A stretch of DNA of 64,000 bases from Capitulum mitella (GCA_030062745.1 CP099840.1:18031718-18095717), one strand, 5' to 3'. Counted from the stretch's first letter, positions 26,154 to 39,100 are shown. The notes: generated by a model from the sequence alone, not told the origin. Numbers and translations: made by a program.

Positions 26154-28021
26154 CTGAAAGCGGAGCACGGCGCTGTCAGGCCTGGCGATGTCGGAGGCAA
26201 GTAAAGGCCTGGTCGGAGACGGGGCAAACCTCCCTGGTGACAGTGTCACGAATTGATAACGTGGATCTGGACTGTTTACGGAATCATCCGACTTCACGTG
26301 TTGCCCGTGTGGCATCCAATCAGCAGTGTCACCAATGGGAGCCCATCGCCTGGTCATATGGCATCTGTTGATACTTGTAGCCCATGTTAAGGCCTGAAAA
26401 GCTTCGGAGAGCCTTTTTCCCGGACCGCACAGCTCGGAAACGTGTCCCAGAGAGCTTCCGACCGCTCGGCGCGCCATTGCCTGACATCGTCTTTGCGACA
26501 GTTCGAGTTTTCCAAGGCCGTTTGGCTCTGGTACAGTTGATGAGTGCCTGACTCTGGGACCACAAGACTTTGGGAGTCCCCGACTCTGAAATCATGTGAA
26601 TGGGCGTGGCTGACGTATCTGTCGAACCAAGCCGATGGCGGCTCGGCAAGGGCCGCACAGCCGGCACTTCGAGACAGCAGCAAACTGGAGAGAAGCGGCC
26701 CGTCCGGCCCCGAGTACAGGCAGCGAAGCGACCACGCACGCCTGACTGGGCAACACTGGGCGAATTCGTGCAAGGCTGGAGCGCAGCGGGTCACGAGGCT
26801 ATGCTGACCGCCTAGGCAATCGCCGAGGTCACGAGCCCTGAGTCATCTCGTCACATCATTGACGCACAGCCGAAAACCGCCACCCACGCCGGACCGGAAG
26901 GAGGCCGTGCAGTCGCTCGCTCGGACACGCCTCCGAGTCGGTGTTGCCGCTCGCTGCGCCGCGAAATCGATCGGCCCGCGTTCGCCGGCCCGTGGCCCGA
27001 GATGGCCTGGATGCAGCTGCGAGTCGTGACAGGCCGCAGTCACGCAGATGTGCGGACCTCCTTTCACCGGCGGTGAGGCTTTTCGCGCGGCTTTAGCGCA
27101 ATCACATTCGTTAGCCAGCAGGGTGTGCAATCGCACTGCGGCGGACTCGTTTTTCTGTTCAAGAGGGTGGGTGCAACAAGCTGAGAGTCGTTCAGGAAAT
27201 ACAAGAAATTGCTAACTAGTGATATTTTCTATCTGAGTAGTGGTACTTCATCACTACCAACTATCAGCCAGTGGCAATTCTGTCTTTTGTCTGGTACCTT
27301 AGTCGTTTTATGTCATTTTCACCATCAAACAGCATTGCGTGGTTTGACTTTCATGACTGTCGTAACAATGAAATGTTAGGCCTGCAACAGAATTAGATGC
27401 TGAACTTGGAATAACAAAAACTCTATTTTCAGGAGACCAGAAACGCCACCTAATCTTCAGAACTGAAAGGATTAACTATCTGCCAGACGGTAGACACCGC
27501 AATGATACTGTTTGTGGGTCGTAAAGTGCAGATTATTTCATTGCGTTAGACCCGCATCCCGATTAATTCGCGCTGCTAGGTTTCAGTTACTGAGTAATTG
27601 AAATGCAGTAGTCTGCCTTGCCCAGCAGTCAACAGACGGAGCTACATCGGCACTGTTATCCAGCCTGGTGCAAGCCTCAGAAATCCGGCCAAACACGTGG
27701 AAGAAAATAAGGTAGCGGTTGAAAAAGGAGCTCTGCATGCACAGTGCTGTGCTAGAAAATTGGTGTGCAGAATACTGAGTCGGTGATCTGATGTAAATGC
27801 CGACTGAAATAAAAAAGGATTACAGTACCTGCATTTGGCGCCTCGACCTCCCCCATAAATAAATACACGACACGCACCTGCCCTACAGATCGACGGGTTG
27901 TCCGACATGTTTGAGACGTCATAGAATTTATATCGCCACCTGCCTCTCTCGTTTTAAATTTTCCAGACACCACGTGACGACGTGTCTCCAGGTCGCCGGC
28001 AGCGGCACCTGCGGCTCTTAC
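26154..28021 (-). other. Region upstream of the first WD40 exon
   Basis: GC-rich patches (26380-27100) contain overlapping frames in all directions with no recognisable domain. No repeats or transposon ends were seen. If the exon at 28022-28678 is real and part of this gene, this is the intron between them. Confidence 0.4.
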
Positions 28022-28678
28022 ATGTCTGCGGGCCGGCTGGACGAGCGGCCGGCGTCCGGTGTTCGGAGCCGGGCCGCAGAGGCCCCTGCGTTCCGGTGAG
28101 GGGCCGCTGGGGCCGCTGCGCTCAGGGGCCGGGGCCCGGGCGGGCCGCGCCGGCGGCCGCCACACGAAGCCCGGCTGCACGGCCAGGCCGTAGCGGCGCA
28201 GCAGACCGCCGCCGGCGTCCACTATCAGCCAGCCGGCGTCCCGCGGCGGCCGGTCACGCCACGGCGTCGGTCCCAGCGGCCGGCCCGGCTCGGCAGCCGG
28301 CAGCAGCGCCAGCTGGCGGCAGCGCTGCTCGTGGCGGGCGATCTTCACCAGCGCCGGGTGCCGGTGGTGGCCGACCGGGCCCTGCGGCATGTTCTTCACA
28401 ATGCTGTGGCGCCAGCGGCTCGCGGTCCTGGCTCTGCCTCGTGCCCGCCGCAGCGCTGAGGCTCGCTTACTCGCGGCCGGCCACTCACCGACAGCGCAGC
28501 TTGCAGCGCCGGCCGACGGTAGCCGACTGCGGGCCGGCACCGGCGGCGGCGGCGGCGGCGGTGACGGTGGCGGCACGACCTGCGCGGTCCCGTCGTGGCC
28601 CATAAACAGGGCCGGCGGAAAGCGGCCGGCCGGGACGGCGCCGCTGCGCGTGCCGCTCGCTCCGGCCGCGGCCGGCCG
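28022..28678 (-). CDS. Candidate proline-rich exon upstream of WDR47 WD40 exons
   Basis: The minus strand is open in one frame across 657 GC-rich bases with G/C-ending codons. It contains RFPPALFMGHDGTAQVVPPP, a polyproline run, a basic stretch, HSIVKNMPQGPVGHHRHPAL with VKIARHEQRCRQLALLP, and GWLIVDAGGGLLRRYG. It ends at a good donor (AGACAT|GTAAGA) in phase 0, which matches the phase-0 acceptor of the first WD40 exon. The 5' boundary is unknown, since the open frame merely begins after an in-frame TGA. An internal GTGAGT...CACAG pair (28488-28404) would shift the frame if used. I do not recognise the family. It could be a disordered central part of WDR47 or a separate gene. Confidence 0.35.
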
Positions 28679-28909
28679 TCAGGTCTCGCTCCGGTGGACC
28701 GTCCGGTGCCGCTGGCCAGGGACCAGGCAGGACCAGGGGGCCTGCAAGCCCCAGTGGACGCTCACCTTGGTGTCTGACCTTAGTGGACTATGTGGTATGC
28801 AGAGGACTTGCAAACCACGGCGGGCTCCGATCGCTGTCGACTGTCCCGTCCCGAAAACTTCGACTGGATTCGACCTCTGTGCACTCTCTAGTCACCAAGG
28901 CCTGTCTGC

Positions 28910-29110
28910 TACTTGTTGATCTGGTCTAAATGAACTGTGTTGCCTGTTGGTCTGATCTCCATGAACTGCATTATCTCTGTTGATTTAGTCCAAATAAACT
29001 GTAACGTTTCTGTTGGTCTGGTGAAAATAAACTGTATCGTATCTGTTGGCCTGGTCTAAATGAGTTTTATTGTCTCTGTTGGTGTGGTGTGAGCGAGCTA
29101 CATGGTCTTT
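28910..29110. repeat. Degenerate ~33-bp minisatellite, left block
   Basis: Units of about 33 bp with the core CTGTTGGTCTGGT followed by AAATGAACTGTAT recur at about 28946, 28976, 29009, 29043 and 29077. A similar block reappears at 30345-30560. Confidence 0.75.
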
Positions 29111-30344
29111 TGGTGTGATATGGATGGGGCGAATCACGTTCATTGGTGGGGGAGGGTCAAAATTGTCGACCCCATGTTTTTCCTGCATATAACATTGGTG
29201 GTAAAAACGACCCAGCAACGTAACTTGCTCTTCCTGCTGCTGAGCTCGTACCTTATCTTCCGACGCTTGAAATTTGAAAAACGGCCCGTGACGTATTTAT
29301 CAGAGCCCAGGGAAAATGGGGACACCGGTCGAGCGGGCGATCCATCGGCGGCGGCGGACGGCCGCGCGCGTGTCGGACCGTAGGCGTGCTATGTTGTGTA
29401 TGGAATACGCTCTGCCGGACACCCAGCTAAAGAGCATGGTGAGGAGTTCATCTGTGTGATAGATTTGCCATTTAAAGGACACAGATAGTCCGGGTCAGGT
29501 CAGCTGGGGTCAAACAAATCAAATGTTAAACATAAAATATTTTGTCTTTTCACGCAGTTTCTGCAGATTACAGATTAACCAAATCCCGGTGAAACTTTCA
29601 AGGGACTTAGTCTGCAAGATGAATGCACTTACCCCGAAGCATAAGCGACCTAGCTGATGTCAACCAAGGGCAATCGAAGTCAGATGCAGGACATGCAGCA
29701 TTTGGCAAAGAGGCATGCGGGAATCTGGAGGAAAATTTGGCTGCATTTTGAATACAGATGCCTGAAAACATCAGCCCACTCAAAGTCAGTCAGTGAAGAC
29801 GCAGCAATCCTCGTTTTTTTCCCCAGATTAACCGAAACTATCTGAATAACAGTTTGTGAGGATGCATTTTCTTCATCATCACTGGCCTTGGATGACCTCC
29901 GATGACCTAAGCACAACACCTGACTTACAGATATATGAGGGTATCCTACCTAATAACAGGCCAACAGACTGTGGCTTTTGCAGATTTTGACTACATGCAG
30001 CATTTTCAGGTGATAACGCGGGTTGACCTCGACATCGTCTTGTGGTATGTGCCTTCATCACACGGACCACGGTTTCGCACAATTTGACTGCATCAGCTCA
30101 TTAGACAGCTCTGGAGAAAGGAAAGGTGTCATTTATTCGAGGTTTGACTTCGTTTGATGTCGGTGGGCTTGACGTTTCCCTTTCCAAAGGTTGTAAGATC
30201 ACTACGCAGACTTTCTCACGAAATGTCGCTGGAATCGGCCGAGTAGACGAAGAGACAGAGAGGGACGTGGGGGAGGGGCGAAATATGCCCCTACCAGTGT
30301 GGGTAATTCTCAGAGGGCCAAAAACGTGCGTAGTGCGGTCTCCG
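29111..30344. other. Unique sequence between two blocks of one minisatellite
   Basis: About 1.2 kb separates two blocks of the same minisatellite. No TTAA termini or ORF could be tied to it. A GGGGGAGGGGCGAAATATGC segment near 30271 resembles the subterminal G-runs of the TTAA elements. Confidence 0.4.
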
Positions 30345-30560
30345 TCAGTATGGAATGAGTGAGCTGTATGGTCTCCGTTGATCTGGTATGGGTGAGCTGT
30401 GAGATCTCTGTTGGTCCAGTCCTAGAGCGTTCTGGCATGAGAGATATCTGTTGTTGGTCCAGTCATGGAGTGTTCTGGTATAAGTGATCTCTGTTGTTGG
30501 TCCAGTCTTGAAGTGTTCTGGTTGAGTGATCTCTGTTGTCTCCGCTGATCCAGTCTCAGA
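30345..30560. repeat. Degenerate minisatellite, right block
   Basis: Units share CTGTTGGTCCAGTC and GTGATCTCTGTTG. Spacing is 33 bp at first and then about 42 bp, as though the unit gained bases. It shares the GAGTGAGCTGTATGGTCT-type sequence with the end of the left block. Confidence 0.75.
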
Positions 30561-31469
30561 CTGCTCGTTTTCGCCAGTCTAGCAAAGTTGTCTGAATCCG
30601 AAATTCCCGTAAAATGAACAGCTTCCTGGCATTCCTTTAAAAGCATCGGCGAAAGAGACAGAGCGCTTCCCAGCGAAGCCTGCCAATCCAGTCCGCGCTC
30701 GTTTGGAAATGTCCTGCCCTATTGCGTGGTAATAGTTCTGGTCCGGCTAGAAAGAAAGAGAAAGCAGAAGCACAACAACACTAGAAAGAACGAGAAACGA
30801 ACAGCCTATAAGCCCACGGCCTCTCTTTGGTTATGGTGTAACCGTACAATCTGCCTTCCTGTGTTACCTCCTGTGCTAACTGCACCAAGCGCTACCGTCA
30901 CACATGCCAGATTTGGCATCTGCTGAGAAAATCTTCGTTCTGCATCCACTCCCGAATACGTACAAAGCAGAAGTATGCCGTCACATTTCGTGACGTACCA
31001 GTGCGCCACATACTTCTGGCGAATCAGTTGCTGAATTTCTGCTGACAGCTCATGTCAGCCGATATGGACGAAGACCCAGTATACCTTTTCACGCCTAAGA
31101 AAACGCCAGTTTTTGCCATTTCGTGGAGTCACGCTGCAAGTAAATTGGACAGATTAGAGTGTTATCACATTCAGTGCGTGTGTCCGTGTACTAAATCAGC
31201 CTCGGTTAATGAGTTGTGGATAAGCAAAGTACAATCCTTTTTGTTTATTTTGTGCCATTCAGTCCACCGAAATCCGAGAGAATGAATGCGTGAACAACGA
31301 CGCAAATGAAACCGTTAAAATGCTGACAGCAGCAACGTCATTATGATACTGAATAAATCAGATAAAGAATAAGACACTGTATGAGGGACATGTGGAACCT
31401 TGGAAGAATTTTTTGCTTGTCTACCCATTTTCAAGATCTCTCCCCCCCCCCCCTTGCACCCTACTGTTC
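30561..31469. other. No recognised feature
   Basis: Only short unrecognised frames are seen. A C-run at 31443-31453 precedes the 33-bp acceptor-like array. Confidence 0.4.
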
Positions 31470-31640
31470 TCCAGGGAATGGAACACTGTTGCCTTGTTTC
31501 TCTCTAGGAGCTGGAACTCTGTCGCTCTGCTCTCCAGGAGCTGCAACTCCGTCGCCCTGCTTCTCTCCAGGAGCTCCAACTCTGTCACCCTGTTTTTCTT
31601 CAGGAGCTGGAACTCCGTCACCCTGCTTCTCTACAGGAGG
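31470..31640 (+). repeat. 33-bp minisatellite of acceptor-like units
   Basis: Six units have their AG at about 31473, 31506, 31537, 31570, 31603 and 31636 (spacing 33, once 31). On the plus strand units read as a pyrimidine tract, then CAG|GAG or TAG|GAG, then CTGGAACTC: for example TGTTTTTCTTCAGGAGCTGG. Each unit is therefore a textbook-looking 3' splice site. The frame after the last AG remains open until 31840 and contains a GTACGC at about 31815, so a downstream exon is conceivable but not recognised. Confidence 0.88.
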
Positions 31641-33855
31641 TGGACCTCCATCGCCAAACTTTGCGGCCAAGTACCGACGTCAGTGGCAATGCTGCAAAGA
31701 TGAATTTGCGCTTCGAGCTAGACTGGGTTCGCCATCTCTGCTACCAGCGCCATCTGTCTGGTGCCTCCTCATTTTCTGGGTTGAAAACCGGTCGCTCCTG
31801 TCAGCCCCGCACCGGTACGCTAGGTCGAAGTCACCCGTGATACTGCGCCATACATCATTAAACAAAGCCAACGGAAGATGTACGCGGAACCCCTTCGTGC
31901 ATGACTACGGAAATTGTATCTTTGATATACTGCGAAATCACTCCTGATCTGCTAGTTAGGCTCATTCTGCCGTTATCTGTACCAGGGGCCATAAAAAGTG
32001 TTTTACAGATACTGAGGCAGTGATGGCAACAGGAATCGTAAAATCACATTTTTAGTGCCATCATTTCTATTGCATGCTGTACCGTCGTAGCAAAGTCCTT
32101 GTTACTAAAGAACACATGAAGATACATGAGGCCCAAATATCTAATAAATTCATATACCTTTGGGCCTTTTACAGTTCAGTGTGATCAACAGAGAGTCCAA
32201 GAATCCTTGTCACACTCCTTAGGTAACCTAACCTAAATTTTGTAGTTCGAAGATACAAACCACGATTAGTAAAAAGTGGTGCAAATAGCGTGAAAACATG
32301 TCATGAAAACTGGCGGAACGTCGGCCGTGCACAGTGTGCATGGTGCGAACATTGTCTTGGTGCATAACAGTTTTATAATATCTTACTGGGCGACGGCGGA
32401 TGTGCTAAGATACGCAGTTTCGTTCAAGTGCAAAAACATATAACCGCGGTTTGTCAAGACAAAATGCACAGACTGCAACAACACAGACAAAATAAACATA
32501 CTTTTCTCAACATCGTGTACGGCGCACGTCGTTTGCCTACCCAGGATCCCTCCAGGGATCGTAATACTTCTTTGTGTGTTGAAACGACTTACTGAAATTG
32601 AACACAGTGACGTGAATGCATTCGTCCCTGTCGTGACGGCATAAGAGAGCTACTTTTCTAAATACTCCTGAAGTGGCCATTTTATCTCATAGTTACACCC
32701 CTGGCATCATGGGATGTAGGAAAGTCGTCAAGAAGTATGACATTTACATTCGCCATGATGTGGTCTTGAGCCTGGTCCTCCCAGCTTGCGCAGGCCCAGC
32801 ACGCAGGTAGCCGCCACTCTGCAGATTCGGCCTTTTGTTGCGCACTTCTGCTTCAAGGACCGGCGTGGGTGGACAGGAGTGACGAGTTGATGATCGCGCT
32901 CGCGTGGCGTTCAGCACCCACCCTTGTTTACCGCAGCTCTACCTTACGCTGCGCGGGAGGTTGCGACATCACGTGCAGTGTGCGATAATAATTAGTGATG
33001 TCACAACATCGCCCTGGGCTGCGAACACTGTCTCAATGTGTGTTTTCGAGTGCATGTGGCTTTAGCTTTGGAAGGCTATTGTTTTTTCCTCCTTGAAGAG
33101 CGGCTGTTTCTCTGAGACGCGACACCTCATCAACTGCAGAGCGCTACATTGTAGCCCAGGGACGAAAATACAGGCCGCGTCAAAACCAGCTGATTTCATA
33201 CAAAGTTACCAGTGCGGCGAGCTCGACTGGATGTTCCAGCGAATCAAAAGAGGGAAAACAACAACAAGGATGATGGCATTCTTTATGTGTCTGAAAACAT
33301 TTTCATTTCATTCATTTCATTATTTCATTCACAACTGCATAAACCTGATGCGATGAGCAACAGCAAGAAGGAAAGGTTATAGAATTTGGGGCGACAACAT
33401 CAGTCAAACCCAGAACATTGACAGGATTACCTCATCTTTGCGCAAAGGAAATGATGCCCGATACAAATGACGCTTTGTCTGAAATTACTCGAAAATTTTC
33501 ATGTTTCTTGTTTTTGGCGGGCATATTGCGGTTTAATTATCTGAAATATGTTGCTTATTAAACGTTCAAACCGTTAATTTGTTAGACATATACTTCTTCA
33601 AACAGCCGAGAAACACTTTCGGTTCTTGTCTGCCGTGGTTGCGAATGATACCAGCATGAAACTAGGCGGCGTACAATAGCAAAACAATGTCAGAAAACAG
33701 TTCAGTTTTTACGGAAACATGCTTTGACTCTGAAAGGAGTTTTCTGCACAAGCTCTCATGTTACCAAAATGGTTCTGAAGTCCAGTGGTTTTGAATAGTT
33801 GTGTTGTAAATGAAGTTTGGTACTGCTCGGTCGCCTCTCATCGTATCGCTCTCGA

Positions 33856-33908
33856 CTGTGTGCGTGTGCGTATGCGTGTGCGCATGTGTGTATGTCTGTG
33901 TGTGTGTG
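33856..33908. repeat. (GT)n microsatellite, interrupted
   Basis: GTGTGCGTGTGCG-type run with interruptions. Confidence 0.9.
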
Positions 33909-34443
33909 ATTGGGGTTTTAGGACGCTCCGAATACGTAGTCATATGGCACCTCAGGCTCTCGACTGCAAGTCTCAAGCTGTGTCCTGAGCGGTGCCTGGT
34001 TCGAGTTGTGGGCGGCTGATGGATTGGACGGCCAACGTGACGGTTCGGGTAGATGTACACGTCGGTCGGCCTTCAGCAGCCGAGTGCACCTATGTCTCGG
34101 TCAGTGACATGCCACAATAATATCACTTACAGCCACCACTTACATGCATCTGCCTACGGGCACCATCAGCATACGGGGTAGTCATGGCGAAAACGACGGC
34201 TGAGGGGGGCTACTGCGTCCTCATAATTCAGAAGGTTGTAACGCTTATGCCGTTGCTTGAAAATGTTCTACTTAAACGCAGTTTTCGTCCTCTCAAATCT
34301 TAAAACGACCTTGTGTCACTTGTCGAGTGACACATCCCTAGCCTTTTACGGATTTTCATTTTCTGCTTATGTCAATGGCATGCATGGAAAGAATCGCAGT
34401 AAGAAAAGACTTGGCCCTTTAACACAGATCGGTGACGATGACA

Positions 34444-34469
34444 GATGATGATGATGATGATGATGATGA
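34444..34469. repeat. (ATG)n microsatellite
   Basis: About eight ATG/GAT trinucleotides in a row. Confidence 0.95.
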
Positions 34470-35742
34470 CAGGTGATGATCACAGATCCTCACATCCAGC
34501 TCCCAAAGCAGAAGACTTACGGAACCCCTTGATCTATCGCAGCGTTTTTCCACACAGAATGACTGCCAATATTAGGGATGTGTTTTATTGTCTTTAGTTC
34601 ACGACTCTGCATCATCTGCCATACACTTTTGGCAAGCTTCAACAAGTAATCGGTACAGCAGGCATCTCTATCCAGCTGCCATCGTGTACAAACTCTATCA
34701 AATTGGTGGCCTCGCAGCCATTTTGGGGTAGTAGGTAGTTCCATCCCGCGCAAGGGAAAATGCTGAAATTTTCCAGATTTAGTGATCCTCTCCCAGGGAC
34801 GATGTATTGTATGCTTCAAAGATTTTTAGGAAGGGTTCACTGGTGACAAAGATAATGTTTAAAGCTTACAACACCATCCGTGAGGTGTCGCCACCTATCT
34901 TGGAGACTGGCTACTGGTTTGGTAAAACATTTTTGACGATGACATGCACTACTCAAATACAACATGAATCAGCACAAAAGAACAGAAAGCAGGGGAGCAG
35001 CCAGGATTTTCTTAAGGGGGGGGCGGAGCTCAGTTTGACCTGAAATCAGACGAAAACCGGCGCTGGGAAGACGACACGCAATGGTTTTCGCAAAAAATGC
35101 GGGCCTAAGGGGGGCCCGGGCCTCCCGGTGCCAAAAAGGAAAACAAAGCTCTCACGCCATCGCAAATGTCATTTCCTGCATTTAGAAGGCGACCTGGGAC
35201 GCCATCAGGTTCATAAACAGGGTTGGAAAAGTTGTTTTTTGGTGTTGAAAAAACACCAAAAGGATCTGTGTTCCTAAAACATTTCATACTCCAAAACCTT
35301 GATCCTGCGCCTCCGTCAGAAAGTTCCATTATAATCATACTGACAAGTTTCTAGCTGTGCATGCAAATGACTCTGTCTCCATTAAATTAAAAGTAGGTGT
35401 GCTGTCATAACTGAATGACATACATGACATGAATGTCATAACTGAATGTCAAATTAAACCAGCATTACTCATAACAAAATTTTGTACTCCAAAATAAAAA
35501 ATGCACCCCGACGCCAAGAACAAGAACCAAATTTCCAACCCTGTTGAAGAGTATGAAAAACCAGACTGTCATATTCCCTGCCCGCATTCTCTGATAACGC
35601 ATCCAATTAGAGGCGATGCCTCCAAGTGCGACCTTTGTCAGTCAGCTGAAAAACCGTTGGCTGTTTATCATAGCTCGAGGCTATCCTAGGCACCGCCACC
35701 GCCGCCGCCGCCGCGTCCCACATCGCCGTTTGGGCCCTCCCC

Positions 35743-36129
35743 AGGCCGGCAGTTGTCTGTGGTACTGCGGCCGCCATCCTGGCCGGCAGATGTCTGTGGT
35801 ACCGCGGCCGTCAGATTCTGGCCGGCAGATGTCTGTGGTACTGCGGGCGTCAGACTCTGGCCGGCAGATGTCTGTGGTACTGCGGGCGTCAGACTCTGGC
35901 CGGCAGATGTCTGTGGTACTGCGGCCGTCAGACTCTGGCCGGCAGATGTCTGTGGTACTGCGGCCGTCAGACTCTGGCCGGCAGATATCTGTGGTACTGA
36001 GGGCGTCAGACTCTGGTCGGCAGATGTCTGTGGTACTGCGGCCGTCAGACTCTGGCCGGCAGATGTCTGTGGTGCTGAGGGCGTCAGACTCTGGCCGGCA
36101 GATGTCTGTGGTACTGCGGACGTCAGACT
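35743..36129. repeat. 39-bp minisatellite, about 10 copies
   Basis: The plus-strand unit contains GGCCGGCAGATGTCTGTGGT, then ACTGCGG and CGTCAGACTCT. Copies start at about 35743, 35781, 35820 and every 39 bp after that. Because the unit is 13 codons with no stops, five frames on two strands are open across it, giving long apparent proteins. It is flanked on the right by GC-rich sequence (36130-36300) that could be exonic on the minus strand, but no donor or acceptor is convincing. Confidence 0.95.
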
Positions 36130-39100
36130 GTTCCTCTGGTGCCGGCGGGCCCGGGCCAGAGCTGGAGGCGTTAGCTGAGGCTGAGGCGGGTACAAAGGGC
36201 GGGGCCATCCATCCATCACTGTCGGCCGTCGGGCGGCAGGCGAGTCGCTCCGGGGACCAGTGGAGGTCTCGGGATCGTCCCACGGCATCATAGTCCAGGA
36301 CGACGTTTTGGGAATATTAATAGACACAACGCAGTACCAGGTAATCCATACCGGGTCACATATTGAAACGAAACGAAACTAACACGATAAACCCATCCTG
36401 GAACCCCAAATAGTTTGTAAAGGAAAACATTGTAAACAGCTGTCCTAAATGAAAATTTGCGCCTGTGATGTCATACTATATTGAGACGCAAAATTTTGCG
36501 TTATTCAGTAGAAACTAACGTGACGTAAAGTTCCCGAAAATTGTTATTTTACTCTGCTCAGAGAAACGGTCAAAGATGCTGCCTGTCGCAACACGGACAA
36601 ACAAGGCTCGGATCAAGTCATGGTGACTGCGAGTCGCATCACGTGTCAAGGCAGGGGCGACGGAAGCTATTTCGGGGGGGGGGGGGCAAACACGGATCCA
36701 GCTACCCCGTTCGGAGGAACCTATGGTACCCCCTAAATTCTGGTTTCTCCTCGGATTTGGCTCATTTTGTTTTAGGTTCAGACCAGATATAACCAGAAAT
36801 AAATGTGGCGATATTACGGTGACGATGATCAAAGAACCATTGCACCCTCCACGGTCGTCCGGTACAGTATTTTTAGTTTGTAATGAGATCTTATTAATTT
36901 ACCACATGTTTTATGCATAAATCAGGCGTACACAAGGATGTATTGCTTCATTTGATCGAGGTGCTTTGGTCTGGCTCGCCGAAGACGCCAAACGTGCTGC
37001 CTAAATAATAACGTTAACGGCGTTTTTTTACCCCGTTTCTTGTCATTTACGCCAACACTTCATCTGGTCAAATATGCTGGAAGGACTGAGATTGCAAGTA
37101 AACGTTTTAAGTGACTTTATCGGGCTCACATGCATGTAGTGCACAGCGCAAATACTTTGGCAAAAAACAAAAAAGAAGGTTTTAAAAAGGTATCTTGAAC
37201 ATCAGTCAAGACGGTTCAATTCCATGGCGTAGAAAGTCTTTTTTAGGGGGGAGGAGCAGAGAGTGAGAGTGCCCAGTGCTGATGGGCCCGCGGAAAACTA
37301 CGGGGGCCTCCGTGGCTAGAACACCAGGAGCACGTGGTGCTTACTTTTTAGTGGCATTATTAGGAATGAGTGTGCTCGACACCGACAGCACTAAAATATA
37401 TAGGCATTCCATGTGCATGACTTCTGGTTTGCTCTGACGAGGTTTCAAACAGTCTCCTATTTCATTCACCAGTTCATCCCGCATTTCAGACACTCTGAAA
37501 ATCGCAGAGATGAATTAGACGCTCAGCGCTACTTGTGTCTTATGGTGCAACAATCAAACTTGATTGTGTTCTCCATGGATTTGCCCAAAACCATATACGC
37601 TGTTGCTGGATTTGGCCCTTAGGTAGGTATGCTTCAGTAGTACATAACGACTGCCGTCGACTGGTGAATATTAATAATTTTGTCAACGTAGACATTGGGC
37701 TTAAACAACGGCCAGGGCAAAACTCCTTCATACTTGGTATGCCACATTTCGACGATGCATCGGTCTGGTCCAGTTTTTCACAGCGTAAAACACAAAAATA
37801 TGAACATCTTGAAAACAATACCCTCATTTTTCACACATATTCCCAGCCAGGGACGTACCCACTCCCAAGCCGGTTTGTCGTGCGAAGTGTCGGCAGAGCT
37901 GCTGACTCCTCGCATCGTGGTGATAAGTAGCGGAATTGCAGAGCACATTCACGGCAGTGCAGATTTACGGCATTACGGTGACATTCATAGTGCGGCTATA
38001 TCGTTCCACGGCGAGTAGCTGGGGGTACGGCAGGCGTACTATTATGCTGTTCAAGTTCCGAGAATTTGTCGCGTGGGTGCGACTGCAGTCAGAAAAAAGT
38101 GCCCTCCTCTCATCGAAAAATTCTTCATGCAGGCAGCGATATCTACACATATTTAAAGGAATATTCAGAATATGTTTTTTATGTACTTGTTATTGGTTGA
38201 GAATTTGGTTGGTTGAGGAGGCTGAGGACTGAGAATTTCTGAAGCTGGGATGATAAGATCCTTTTGGCCTTTGGCTTAGGTTACGTCACTGGGCTCCCTT
38301 CCCAACACGCCAACACCATCCTATGGCAGGAGGATCTTGTCTGGCTAGCGGCCCCTTTGTAGAGGAGCACTATTTCCGTTCCTCGCACATGTTTTTTGGA
38401 AGGTACATACGTTCCGGGCGACCACTTACCTTTCCCGGTCAGGGAGCACATCGCTACCTGTCAGAGGGGTCTTTGTCTGGGGACTGGGGGCCTTTTACGG
38501 AGGAGTGAGTTTGCCTTTAGGTCCCCTGCCTCCCAGGCCAGGGGAGTCCCTTTAGGAGAATGGCAAGGGGCCCTTCGTGTGCCACAAGGAAATTAGTAGA
38601 TCCTGAGACTCCTAGGACCTCCCTGGCTACGCAGCTGGTTCAAGTGCTAGTGCACAGGGAGGCATACGGGCACTTACAATCATGAACGAAACCATCTTGT
38701 TCTGATTCAGTTCTGGTCCAGAGCTTGTCTCTGTCCTTTCCTTGTTTGATCTGTCTGTCCATCTCTGTCTAGACACAGCTTTTATAGCATTTTTGAAATC
38801 CCGAAATCGGAGGATGCCTCAAACCCTCAAATCCAAATCGAACAATTTCATTTTCAGTTTTTAACAAAACGATCTGGTTTGGATCGGGATCGGCGAAAAC
38901 ACGTAAAACGCGACATGTCAACATTTTACACTCCATCATTTGCATCAACCTTAAAGAAACACGACCAGCTGTTTGTACAGACGTGTACAGAACTGATCAG
39001 GGAACTTACTGGCGCAGTGGTATAAGCAATGAAGATTTGAAACCCGGTAAAGCCATAAAAAAATCGCGTTTGAAGACTCGGCTGGCAAAAAACTTGTACA

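Larger units (their letters stand above)
31641..35742. other. Unannotated stretch with two microsatellites
   Basis: No exon of a known family was recognised. There is a GT-rich microsatellite at 33856-33908 and an (ATG)n run at 34444-34469. A GGATTTTCTTAAGGGGGGG-type segment lies near 35004-35030. Confidence 0.4.

Noticed and set aside
27752..28021. Continuation of the 28022-28678 frame downstream
   Set aside because: Coding character is lost after the GTAAGA donor at 28021; the remainder reads like intron.
28404..28488. GTGAGT...CACAG intron inside the proline-rich minus-strand frame
   Set aside because: The 85-bp removal would change frame and give an immediate TGA, while the unspliced frame stays open; left as one exon.
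35616..36327. Apparent proteins of 140-225 residues across the 39-bp array
   Set aside because: They arise because the repeat unit is 13 stop-free codons in most frames; no domain or start context supports translation.
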